From: Streptomyces fumigatiscleroticus | GTDB lineage: Bacteria; Actinomycetota; Actinomycetes; Streptomycetales; Streptomycetaceae | Length of the DNA: 64,000 bases | Assembly: GCF_014647975.1 (NCBI RefSeq) | Contig: NZ_BMQF01000003.1 | Coordinates: forward strand, 558,001 to 622,000 | Direction of reading: 5' to 3' | Part shown: in pieces, positions 32,272 to 40,077 of the stretch | Layout: every line of letters begins with the position of its first letter | Position numbering within the stretch: position 1 is the stretch's first letter | The notes under the pieces: model-generated | What the model was told of the DNA's origin: nothing | Database searches by the model: none | Seen by the model: the letters and a program-made list of their open reading frames with translations, nothing else | Translations under genes and position numbers: made by a program

Positions 32272-34458
32272 ATGGCGTCGCTCGGGGGAGCGGGAGGAGC
32301 GGCAGGAGCAGGAGGAGCGGGCGGAACCGGGGGCGCGGGCGGAGTGCCGGTGTTCGGTGCTTCCTGGCCCTCGGGCCGCGGCGGCGGACGCCAGGACATG
32401 CCCGGCCCGCTCTCCACGGCGCTGGTCCTCGTCCACGTCCTCTTCGCCGTCACCGTCATCGGCGGCCTCGGTCTGCTGCTCACCGCATCCTCGTACGACG
32501 CTCTCGACGGGGGCGTTGTCGCCCTGGCCGTCTACGGCGCGGCACCTGGCGTGCTCGGCTGGTGGCTGGCACGCCGCAGCTGGGAGGGCGGAACCAGGAT
32601 CTGGGGCGGCCTGGCCGCCGTACAGGTGTGGCTGCTCCTCGGCTCGGTCGTCAACGTCGTCCAGGGCTCCCCGCGCGGCTGGACCCAGCTGTTCCTCCCC
32701 GCCCTGATCCTGTTCTTCCTGACCCGTCCGGAGAGCCGCGCCTGGTACCGGACCCCGGAGCTGGACCGGCAGGAGCGCCGTCCCTTCTCCCTCTCCCGGA
32801 TGATCCGCTGGCGCCGGGACGAGGGCCAGACGGCGGTGGAGTACGCGGGGCTGATCGCGATCGTCGCCGCCATCGTCACCGCCCTCCTCGTCGGTGGCCT
32901 GGGCCCGCAGATCTACGGCGGGATCCGGTCGGCGGTCTGCAAGGTGACGGGTTCGGCGTGCCCGGCCGCTGCGGACGGTGGCGGTACGGACGTAACGGCG
33001 GGCGAAAGGACGGATGACGCCGGCACCTCGGACCCCCGCCAGGCGGGCGGCGCCGACACCCCCGCCGACGGCTCCCGCACGAACACCGAGGACGAGGACA
33101 AGAAGGACGAGGACAAGAAGGAAGACGACGGCGATGACGGCGACGACGGCTGCTTCTCCGGTTTCGGCGCCTTCTTCGGGTGCGCCGGCAATCAGCTCAA
33201 GCAGGTCGGTGAGGGCCTCTTCGTCGACGGTATCTGGGGCGACCTGACCGGGTTGTACGACACCGTCCGGCACCCCCTCGACACGCTGAAGGGCCTCAAG
33301 GACTACGGCAGCTCGATCGCCGACCAGTGGTCCGAGGACGCCAAGGACGCCGGTGAGAAGTGGGGCAAGGGCGACTACCTGGACGCCCTCACCGACTGGG
33401 GCGGTGCGACCTGGAACTCGGCGTGGAAGATCGGCGACGACATGTTCGTCGGGGACGAGGTCCGCGACGAGTGGAACAAGGGCAACGAGACCCGGGCCGT
33501 CACCAACGTCCTCTGGAACGTCGGCTCGCTCTTCATCCCCGGCTACGGCGAGGCCAAGGTCGCCGAGAAGCTGGGCAAACTCGGGAAACTCGGCAAGCTG
33601 GGCAAGTTCACCGACAAGGCGGCCGAGGCCGCGGAGGACGCCCGCAAGGCGGCCAAGGCGGGGGATGTCAAGGGCGCCGAGAAGGCGGCGAAGGAGGCCG
33701 ACGAGGCGGCCGACGAGGCGGAGAAGAAGGCCAGGGAGTCCGGCTGCACGCTCTCGGCACCGGCCCGCCGGGTCCCGTACGGAGGCCGCGGAGGTCACGG
33801 AGGCGGAGACGGAGACGGACCGGGGATCGGCGGCGGCTCCGGTTCCGGAACCACGGTTCTCGCCGTTGGCACGTCCGACTCGCCGTACGTCGTCCTCGCC
33901 GAGGACGGCTGCGACGAGGACGCGAAGGCAGAGGCCGAGGAGGCCCGCGAGCAGGCCGACGAGGCGGAGAAGGCCGCTGACGAGGCGAAGAAGAAGGACG
34001 GCGGCAACAGACCGGCCAACGAGTGGCAAGCGCGGGACGACATCGCCGGTCCGGCGCGCGGAAAGGTGCTCAAGTTCCCCAACAAACGGCACACGGTCAG
34101 CGGATCGGGAACCGGGCAGGTCAAGGAGCGCAACACTGTGATCCTCAGAGGGAACGAGGACCTGGTACGTGCCGATATCGAGGGGATCGCGGACGGCCGC
34201 GCCACACTGTCGCCGGACGGGAACACCTACGAGATCAACGGCCGTAAGTACGAGGTGGAGGCAAACGGCACGGTCTTTCCCAAGTCCGGGCCGGGACTCG
34301 TCGAACTCGATCGCATCGAATACGCCGCGTTGAAGGAGATCGCGAGGAACAAGGGCGACATCAGCAAGTCGCAGCAATTGCAGCGGGATCCCAAGTTCGT
34401 CAACAATCCTGCGAAGGTACAGAAAGCCAAGGAGATCTACGACGGGACGTACAAGTGA
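32272..34458 (+). CDS. Candidate Flp-pilin-fused polymorphic toxin
   Basis: 728 aa. Order: Gly/Ala-rich start (1-40), four membrane helices (about 43-150), a complete Flp segment with Gly185|Gln186, Glu190 at +5 and AVEYAGLIAIVAAIV, a Cys-loop (C-K-V-T-G-S-A-C), an acidic/Lys linker, and a pre-toxin region (about 295-470) with WNVGSLFIPGYGEAKVAEKLGK, the form that precedes toxin tips in actinomycete polymorphic toxins. A coiled Ala/Lys/Glu-rich section and a C-terminal tip (about 583-728) follow. I do not recognise the tip; its DNA is lower in GC3. GTG overlap couples it to the next gene. ATG 32272 follows GAGGGGGAG. Toxicity and Tad export are inferred. Confidence 0.75.
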   Translation: MASLGGAGGAAGAGGAGGTGGAGGVPVFGASWPSGRGGGRQDMPGPLSTALVLVHVLFAVTVIGGLGLLLTASSYDALDGGVVALAVYGAAPGVLGWWLARRSWEGGTRIWGGLAAVQVWLLLGSVVNVVQGSPRGWTQLFLPALILFFLTRPESRAWYRTPELDRQERRPFSLSRMIRWRRDEGQTAVEYAGLIAIVAAIVTALLVGGLGPQIYGGIRSAVCKVTGSACPAAADGGGTDVTAGERTDDAGTSDPRQAGGADTPADGSRTNTEDEDKKDEDKKEDDGDDGDDGCFSGFGAFFGCAGNQLKQVGEGLFVDGIWGDLTGLYDTVRHPLDTLKGLKDYGSSIADQWSEDAKDAGEKWGKGDYLDALTDWGGATWNSAWKIGDDMFVGDEVRDEWNKGNETRAVTNVLWNVGSLFIPGYGEAKVAEKLGKLGKLGKLGKFTDKAAEAAEDARKAAKAGDVKGAEKAAKEADEAADEAEKKARESGCTLSAPARRVPYGGRGGHGGGDGDGPGIGGGSGSGTTVLAVGTSDSPYVVLAEDGCDEDAKAEAEEAREQADEAEKAADEAKKKDGGNRPANEWQARDDIAGPARGKVLKFPNKRHTVSGSGTGQVKERNTVILRGNEDLVRADIEGIADGRATLSPDGNTYEINGRKYEVEANGTVFPKSGPGLVELDRIEYAALKEIARNKGDISKSQQLQRDPKFVNNPAKVQKAKEIYDGTYK

Positions 34459-35294
34459 TCGGGAACCTCTTCACTGTCGCGGCATGTGACTCGCCAAGGC
34501 TTCGACGAGTTCTCGCAGAGGTGCTGGGGGTTCCGGACGAAGCGATCGACGTGGCCGATACGGAAGCGGATCAGGAGGGGCGGAACTGGGAGGCTCCGGT
34601 GCTGTGCACCTATCGCCGGCTGCCGCCGGGTGACCTGGCGCTGGAACTGGAGGTCACAGTGACGACGGCGGCGACCGCACCGGCCCTGACCGAGGAAGAC
34701 CTCGCCCGCGGCATCGCGGCCGGTCTGGGGAGTTCCGTGCTCTACCCCTCGGAACTCGACCTGCCGAGTGCCTACTGGATCGCGGTGCCGGACGGACGCC
34801 CGGTCAGGTGCCGCCTGGAGGCGGTGGAGACGGCCGAGGACACGGCGTACCGAGTCGATGCCACGGAAGCACCTGTCGCGGACCTGCCTCACGCGAAGGT
34901 CGAGACACTTGGGGAGATCCTCGACAGGCAACCCATCGCCACGCCCGTCTCCGACGCCTTCCTCGCCGGCTACCCGACGGGGCCCGCGGCGAGTGTCGAA
35001 GGGCGTGTCCACCACCACCTGCGCGTATGGGAGAGGCTGGTCCGTCGGCTGGAGTCCGACTGGGGCCCATCGGGCCAGTACCGGGAGGACCTGTTCCGCC
35101 GGGACCTGTCAGCCCGCGACGCTCTGGCGCACCTCGCCCACGAAATCGATGATGCCTACAGCGACGGATTGCGCACCGCTGTCGGCCGGCTGGACCAGAT
35201 CTTCCGCCGGCATACAGAACAGGCCCCGTGGGGGCAGGGGAAGGAGCCGGAGCGCTGGTGGTGGCATCGGCGTCCCCAGAGGGTCCCGTGGTGA
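34455..35294 (+). CDS. Candidate immunity protein to the Flp-fused toxin
   Basis: 279-aa soluble, acidic protein; no signal peptide or membrane helix, as expected of a cytoplasmic immunity protein. No family recognised. Its GTG start overlaps the toxin stop by 4 nt (GTGA), a tight coupling typical of toxin-immunity pairs. Codon use at the start is less GC-biased than that of the flanking tad genes, like the toxin tip. The C-terminal part (about 180-265, HHLRVWERLVRRLESDWGP) is helical. Alternative: an accessory chaperone. Confidence 0.6.
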   Translation: MIGNLFTVAACDSPRLRRVLAEVLGVPDEAIDVADTEADQEGRNWEAPVLCTYRRLPPGDLALELEVTVTTAATAPALTEEDLARGIAAGLGSSVLYPSELDLPSAYWIAVPDGRPVRCRLEAVETAEDTAYRVDATEAPVADLPHAKVETLGEILDRQPIATPVSDAFLAGYPTGPAASVEGRVHHHLRVWERLVRRLESDWGPSGQYREDLFRRDLSARDALAHLAHEIDDAYSDGLRTAVGRLDQIFRRHTEQAPWGQGKEPERWWWHRRPQRVPW

Positions 35295-36622
35295 GACGAG
35301 GCTCGGGCAGCGGGCCACCGGTGTCGCTGGGATGGCTCCAAGTGCCTTCCGGCCACCTTCTCCCCGCACCGATGCGCCAGCTGCCGCCACCCTGGAACGA
35401 CCTGACCCACCGAGGGCGAGAGGCGGTGGCGGGGCTCGATCCCGCAGCGGAACCGGTGCGCGCGCAGGCACTGCGTGTCCTGCGCGCATCGCTCCCGGAG
35501 CGCCGCCACAGCATGCACGGCTGGGACGAGGACCTCTGGGACGCCTACAACGACCGTGACGACCACACCCTGGACGAGGCGGACGCCTGGCTGATCCGCC
35601 TGATGCCGACCACGGACGACGTCACGCGTGACCGGGTGGCCGAGGCGGTCGGCAAGTGGGCCGAGCTGGGCATTCCCACCGCCTCCAGTCCGCCGACGCC
35701 GGAACAGATCGACACGGTGGCGGGGGAGTGGTCCACATCGGTGCGTCAGTCGTTGGCGTCGGAGGCCTTCGACTTCCTCGCCCGCGCCGCGGCGGACGGC
35801 CGGTTGACGGAGACGGAGAACGAGGACGTCGTGCGATTGGCGCAGGCGTACGTCGTACGTGGCCTGGCGGTGGGGCCGGCGGTTCACCTGCTGCACGATC
35901 TGGGAAGCCCCACGGGCGAGCGGGCGCTGCTGGACCTGGTACGGGACGAAGAAGTCGGGGACTTCCGTCCCGACGTACGTCACCAGTTGCTGTCCCTGCG
36001 CCAACCGGGCTACGCGGCCCGGGCAGCGGAGCCACTCGGTGACGAGGAACCGCTCCTTCCGCTGGCTCTGCGCACCTTTCCCTACTCGTGGGACACCGCT
36101 TTCGACTGGGGCACGACACCTCCTGACGAGACGGCTCTCACCCGCGCCCGCGCCGTGCTCGAAGCCGCCGTGGACCTCCCCCCGGGCGGACCGCCGCGAC
36201 CGGCATGGCAGCCCATGAGGCAGGTGGTCCGTGCCTTATTGCCGCACCCGCGACTGGTGACCCGCGAGCGGATGGCAGAGGCCCGGCAGGAGTGCGAGCG
36301 CCTGGGCTACGACCTCCACGGCACGGACACGCGAACCTTCGCCGCCCACTGGTGCGAACGCATCGTCGACACCGCCGTCGCGGCCACCTTCCGCTGGCTG
36401 AGCGATCTTCCGTGCGACAGCAGGCAGGAGCTGACAGCGGCGCATTGGGCCCCTGCCCTGGCCGAACGGGTGGCCCGCCGGGGTCTGGCGGTCGAGGAGG
36501 CGATCTGGTTCCTGCACCGCACGGACGCCGACGCAGCAAGCCGTGAGGCGTTGATCTGCCTGGCCACGGACTCCGCCCTGCCGTCCGCGACACGGGAAAC
36601 GGCGGCGCAATGGGTCGAATGA
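35291..36622 (+). CDS. Helical-repeat-like protein in the toxin operon, with a TTA codon
   Basis: 443 aa, all-helical in appearance, with repeated Leu-rich helices resembling HEAT/ARM or TPR-like repeats (AEPLGDEEPLLPLALRTF, LAERVARRGLAVEEAIWFL). No signal peptide and no catalytic motif that I can name. GTG 35291 overlaps the preceding stop (GTGA) after AGAGGG. A TTA codon at 36236-36238 (codon 316) makes translation depend on the bldA tRNA, so this step could be delayed to development. It could be a second immunity protein or a regulator of delivery. Function unknown. Confidence 0.65.
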   Translation: MRRGSGSGPPVSLGWLQVPSGHLLPAPMRQLPPPWNDLTHRGREAVAGLDPAAEPVRAQALRVLRASLPERRHSMHGWDEDLWDAYNDRDDHTLDEADAWLIRLMPTTDDVTRDRVAEAVGKWAELGIPTASSPPTPEQIDTVAGEWSTSVRQSLASEAFDFLARAAADGRLTETENEDVVRLAQAYVVRGLAVGPAVHLLHDLGSPTGERALLDLVRDEEVGDFRPDVRHQLLSLRQPGYAARAAEPLGDEEPLLPLALRTFPYSWDTAFDWGTTPPDETALTRARAVLEAAVDLPPGGPPRPAWQPMRQVVRALLPHPRLVTRERMAEARQECERLGYDLHGTDTRTFAAHWCERIVDTAVAATFRWLSDLPCDSRQELTAAHWAPALAERVARRGLAVEEAIWFLHRTDADAASREALICLATDSALPSATRETAAQWVE

Positions 36623-36918
36623 CAGAGAGGACGGACTTGGTGAGCAGCGAGGAGACATGGGATCCACGGGTGGAGCGTCGGCACGACCCGGACGGCGACT
36701 ACGTTCTGCCCCGCGGGCTGCGTGCCCTGCGACAGCCGGCCGACGCTGTGACCGTCTACCCGGGGATGACCTCCACCCGTACGCCCGGCCGTACCCCCCA
36801 CCCGGCCATCGCTCCGGCCTCAGACTCCAGCACGTGCCGGGAGCGGAAACGGACCATTCCCAGCCGCCCCGGCCGCATGGTGCGCACGGCGATGACGGTG
36901 AGGTTCCGGTCGAGGTAG
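36619..36918 (+). CDS. Possible small coupled ORF or gene remnant
   Basis: The ATG overlaps the preceding stop (ATGA) as do the other genes of this operon, and the first about 48 residues (up to VTVYPG) look protein-like. The rest runs antisense over the DUF192 gene (36756-37139) and becomes Pro/Arg/Thr-rich, a shadow pattern. It is best read as a truncated or frameshifted last gene of the toxin operon. Function unknown. Confidence 0.3.
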   Translation: MTERTDLVSSEETWDPRVERRHDPDGDYVLPRGLRALRQPADAVTVYPGMTSTRTPGRTPHPAIAPASDSSTCRERKRTIPSRPGRMVRTAMTVRFRSR

Positions 36919-37139
36919 GCCACGTCGATGGGGACACGCATGCGGAAGGTGTGCACGCTGTTGGCGGGGGAGAGCAGGATCGCCCCGTCGACGGAGTCCC
37001 GCCCCAGCAGGCCCCGGGTACGGGCCCGGTAGGAGGTGGCGATCTCCAGCGGGATCCGAACCCCGAAGCCGCCGGAGACGGCCCCGCCCTCCCCGTGCAC
37101 GACCAACTCGCCCCGCCCGTCCCGCCAGCGTCGCCCCAT
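36756..37139 (-). CDS. DUF192 protein
   Basis: 127 aa with the DUF192 core (about 30-125): ATSYRARTRGLLGRDSVDGAILL, NSVHTFRMRVPIDVAYLD and AVRTMRPGRLG. It is shorter than secreted DUF192 proteins and has no signal peptide. ATG 37139 follows GGGAGGTGG; upstream in-frame ATG codons lack such a site. It lies back-to-back with the prepilin peptidase gene, a placement often seen for DUF192 next to Tad or type IV pilus genes. Biochemical role unknown. Confidence 0.8.
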   Translation of the reverse strand: MGRRWRDGRGELVVHGEGGAVSGGFGVRIPLEIATSYRARTRGLLGRDSVDGAILLSPANSVHTFRMRVPIDVAYLDRNLTVIAVRTMRPGRLGMVRFRSRHVLESEAGAMAGWGVRPGVRVEVIPG

Positions 37140-37213
37140 CCGAGGCCACCTCCCACTCCCGGCCGCCCGCTGTCTGCGGAACCGAACGTACCCACCGGAG
37201 AGTAGGCCCCACA

Positions 37214-37258
37214 TGGGCCCACGGGCCCATGCCGTGCGGGGTGCGGCAGAGCTACGTT
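37214..37258 (+). promoter_or_regulatory. Paired GGGCCC promoter, copy D (prepilin peptidase)
   Basis: Palindrome TGGGCCCACGGGCCCA (37214-37229, 8-bp period) and TACGTT -10 (37253-37258), 25 nt after the last box. It matches copy C in geometry. Transcription would begin at the GTG of the peptidase gene. Confidence 0.65.
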
Positions 37259-37264
37259 CCCGAC

Positions 37265-38017
37265 GTGCGCGAACTGCTGATCGTGACGGCCGCCCTGTGG
37301 GGCACGGGCGTGGGCCTGCTGCTGCCCCGGGCCGCCCACCGCCTGTCGGTCGACGCCGGCCGGCCGTGGAGCGACCGGTGCCCGGACGGCCATCCGATCA
37401 CCGGTACGTTCGGCGGCTGGCTGGGCCGGGCACGCTGCGCGGACGGCGACCCGCCGCGCTCCTGCGGCGCCTACGGCCCGAGCACGGTCGCGGTCACCGT
37501 GGCGACGGCCCTCGTCTGCACATCCCTCGCGGCCGCGGCGGGCCCCCGCCCGGAGACGGCCGTCTGGCTGCTGGCCGCACCCGTGGCCGTCCTGCTGTCC
37601 CTCGTCGACTACCGGGTGCACCGCCTCCCGGACGTCCTGACCCTGCCCCTCGCCGCCCTGACCGCCGCGCTCCTGGGGGCGGCGGCAGCCCTGCCCGCGG
37701 CCACCGGCTCCTGGTCCACGAGCCTGCTGGGCGGCCTGTCCCTCGGCGCCGCGTACTTCGTCCTCTTCCTCGTCAACCCGGCCGGCATGGGCTTCGGCGA
37801 CGTCAAGCTGGCCCTGGCCCTGGGCGTGGCCCTCGGCTGGTACGGCTGGGACATCCTCCTGACCGGCGCGCTCACCGGCCTCCTCTACGGTGCCGTGTAC
37901 GGCCTGGCCCTCGTCGCCCTGCGCGGAGCGGACCGCAGGTCGGCCATACCGCTGGGGCCGTTCATGACCGGCGGAGCGTTCACGGGGCTGGTCCTCGGGG
38001 CGGCCGCGGTGGCATGA
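37265..38017 (+). CDS. A24 prepilin peptidase (TadV/CpaA-like)
   Basis: 250 aa and about seven membrane helices. The two catalytic Asp are Asp115 (LSLVDYRVHRLPD) and Asp179 in the GFGD motif. Between helices 1 and 2 a Cys-containing loop (CPDGH...CADGDPPRSC) is a remnant of the zinc-binding methylase loop of larger type IV peptidases. It would cleave Flp, both TadE-like proteins and the two Flp-fused proteins after Gly. GTG 37265 lies 6 nt after TACGTT, so the mRNA is probably leaderless; ATG 37229 is less likely. Confidence 0.88.
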   Translation: MRELLIVTAALWGTGVGLLLPRAAHRLSVDAGRPWSDRCPDGHPITGTFGGWLGRARCADGDPPRSCGAYGPSTVAVTVATALVCTSLAAAAGPRPETAVWLLAAPVAVLLSLVDYRVHRLPDVLTLPLAALTAALLGAAAALPAATGSWSTSLLGGLSLGAAYFVLFLVNPAGMGFGDVKLALALGVALGWYGWDILLTGALTGLLYGAVYGLALVALRGADRRSAIPLGPFMTGGAFTGLVLGAAAVA

Positions 38018-38117
38018 GGTGTCGGTGAGCGAGAGGGCGCGTTACTCAACCGTTACGACGCAAGGGGGGTGGCCAACAGTCGATTTGACCCCATACACCC
38101 CGCCACTTGACATGGTT

Positions 38118-38143
38118 CAGCCTGGTGTCGTCCCACCTGGCTG
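38118..38143. promoter_or_regulatory. Inverted repeat before lipoprotein gene
   Basis: CAGCCTGGTG - 6 nt - CACCTGGCTG, 10-nt arms with one central T-T mismatch, about 50 nt before the GTG start at 38193. A TTGACA lies at 38107-38112, just upstream. Candidate operator. Confidence 0.45.
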
Positions 38144-38192
38144 GATACCGTTGATCCGCTCGAGAGAAGCCGCGCCTCACCGGGAGCCGACC

Positions 38193-38852
38193 GTGAACCG
38201 CCGCCCCACCCTGCTCGCAGCGATCGCGCTGACCGCCGTAGCGGCCCTGTCGCTCTCCGCGTGCGGGAGCGAAGACAGCTCCAAGGACAAGGACAACGAC
38301 AAGATCGCCGGCGCCGACACGGGCACCGAGCCGTCGGCGTCGCCGACCCCGACCCCCTCGGACACCACCGACCGGCCGAAGATCACGTTCCCGTCGGACG
38401 CCAAGAACGTGTTCGAGTACGACAAGACTGGCGACGCCGCTAAGGATGCTGCTCTTGCGGACAGCACGCTGAGCGTGAACTCCGTGGACGACGCGATCTT
38501 CCAAGGCTCCACGGATAGTGAAGCGCTCGGTTTCTACAACGCCGACAAGGCGTTGAGCGAGTCGATCACCTATGTGCAGGGGTACATCGACAAGAACTAC
38601 ACATGGGTCGGGGAGACTCGGTACTTCGACTACAAGGTGACCCTCTCCGGGGCGAACGGGGCGTACGTCACCTACTGCTCGGACGAGAGCAAGTCCTATC
38701 TGAAGGACAAGAAGACCAAGAAGGTCAAGAAGACCCCGACGACATCGGACAGCTACGTGCGCTACAACACGAAGCTCACCAAGAACGCGGACGGGGTTTG
38801 GCAGACCACCGCTATCGCCTCGACACGGGGGGACAAGGCATGCCAGCCGTAG
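38193..38852 (+). CDS. Lipoprotein near the prepilin peptidase, unknown function
   Basis: 219 aa. Lipobox LSLSAC (Cys at about 26), an Asp/Lys and Thr/Pro/Ser-rich spacer (about 30-65), then an alpha/beta domain with two Cys and a Lys-rich stretch (KKTKKVKKTP). GTG 38193 follows GGGAG. I do not recognise the domain. The stop overlaps the next gene's start by 13 nt, so the two are coupled and probably act together outside the membrane. Confidence 0.8.
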   Translation: MNRRPTLLAAIALTAVAALSLSACGSEDSSKDKDNDKIAGADTGTEPSASPTPTPSDTTDRPKITFPSDAKNVFEYDKTGDAAKDAALADSTLSVNSVDDAIFQGSTDSEALGFYNADKALSESITYVQGYIDKNYTWVGETRYFDYKVTLSGANGAYVTYCSDESKSYLKDKKTKKVKKTPTTSDSYVRYNTKLTKNADGVWQTTAIASTRGDKACQP

Positions 38853-39871
38853 CCAAGCCGTCGAGGATCACAGCGATTCTCGCACTTGCCTGTCTGCCTG
38901 TCCTCATGTCGCACGCGGCATTCGCGGGCGGACGTGGCGAGACTGGCAACCGCGGTAGCACGGAGCAACACGCCGGCACCGGCGACGACGGCACCGTCTC
39001 CGTCACCGTCGGCGGTGTCGTCTTCGACCGTTCCAAGAACGGCACCGGTGACAACGTCGGTGCCGTGACGTCGACCACGGCGTGGTCGCCGCCTGCCTGC
39101 TGGTATGCGCCGAAGTACAGTCCCGAGGAGCTTCAGGACTATCTGGAGCCGATCTGGGAGGCGGAGTCGACCGGGTCCCAGTGGGATCTCGAGCAGCGCA
39201 ACCGGTATGTCGAGGGCAAGCCCTACAAGGACTTCAACAAGGACAAGGCCGGCGACGGCTACTGGTGGGACTCGTACGTCAACGAGGACTTCCCGCCCGG
39301 ATGGGACGCCTGTGACGAGCCCATCTTCTGGGTCGACAAGGGAGATCCCCCGCCGGCCGACATCAAGAACGCCGTGACGCCGGAGATCCTCGCCGAACTG
39401 GCCTACGCCGAGATCCGCGTCCCGGGTACCAAGGTGACGCTCGCGCCCGCGAACGCCACGAAGGTCAATCTGCCGACCTGGGTCTGGCTGGACGACGCCC
39501 GGTTCAAGCCGGTCTCCGTCACCGCCTCCGTACCGGTGCTCGGCATCGAGGCGACGGCGACGGCGGAACCGGTGTCGCTCAAGATCGAGCCGGGCACCGC
39601 GGACGCCGAGACCTACCCGGCCTCCGGTGTCTGCGAGATCACCGACGGCCGGATCGGTGAGCCGTACGCCCAGGGCAAGGCCGACGAGACTCCGCCCTGC
39701 GGGGTAAGGTACCTGCGCTCCTCGGGGAACGGGTCGTACCCGCTGAAGGCCACCGTCACCTGGAGGATCCAGTGGACCGGCAGCGGCGGCGCGGGCGGCG
39801 ACCTTCCCGACGGCACCTTCGGTGCGACGCAGGACGTGGTCGTGCAGGAGATCCAGGCCGTCAACCGGTAG
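38840..39871 (+). CDS. Secreted protein paired with the 38193 lipoprotein
   Basis: 343 aa. Signal peptide (1-29, SHAAFA cut). The mature protein has an acidic Trp/Tyr-rich part (GDGYWWDSYVNEDFPPGWDAC) and beta-rich C-terminal domains (PTWVWLDDARFKPVSVTASVPVLG, VTWRIQWTGSG). Several Cys suggest disulphides. The family is unrecognised; such lipoprotein/secreted protein pairs are frequent near Streptomyces pilus loci, but a pilus role is only a guess. ATG 38840 lies inside the preceding gene's end. Confidence 0.75.
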   Translation: MPAVAKPSRITAILALACLPVLMSHAAFAGGRGETGNRGSTEQHAGTGDDGTVSVTVGGVVFDRSKNGTGDNVGAVTSTTAWSPPACWYAPKYSPEELQDYLEPIWEAESTGSQWDLEQRNRYVEGKPYKDFNKDKAGDGYWWDSYVNEDFPPGWDACDEPIFWVDKGDPPPADIKNAVTPEILAELAYAEIRVPGTKVTLAPANATKVNLPTWVWLDDARFKPVSVTASVPVLGIEATATAEPVSLKIEPGTADAETYPASGVCEITDGRIGEPYAQGKADETPPCGVRYLRSSGNGSYPLKATVTWRIQWTGSGGAGGDLPDGTFGATQDVVVQEIQAVNR

Positions 39872-40020
39872 ATCAACCAGTAGATCAACCGATGGACCGG
39901 TGGACCGGTGGATACGAGCGGCCACCACGGGACCACACCACGGGACCACGGGACCACGGGAGCGGTTCGGCACCGGCGATGCGTCGGTGCCGAGCCGACG
40001 CCGAGCCGACGCCGAGCCGG
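39869..40020. repeat. Cluster of short tandem repeats
   Basis: TAGATCAACC appears twice (39869 and 39881), followed by TGGACCGG copies, then GGGACCAC copies (about 39929-39960) and GCCGAGCCGAC copies (about 39989-40020). They fill most of the 206-nt gap before the methyltransferase gene. No gene is seen here. Confidence 0.75.
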
Positions 40021-40077
40021 TGACGGCCCCGGCGAAATTGGGCGGCGTCCGCCGTGGTCCGCTGCGATGATCGGTGC

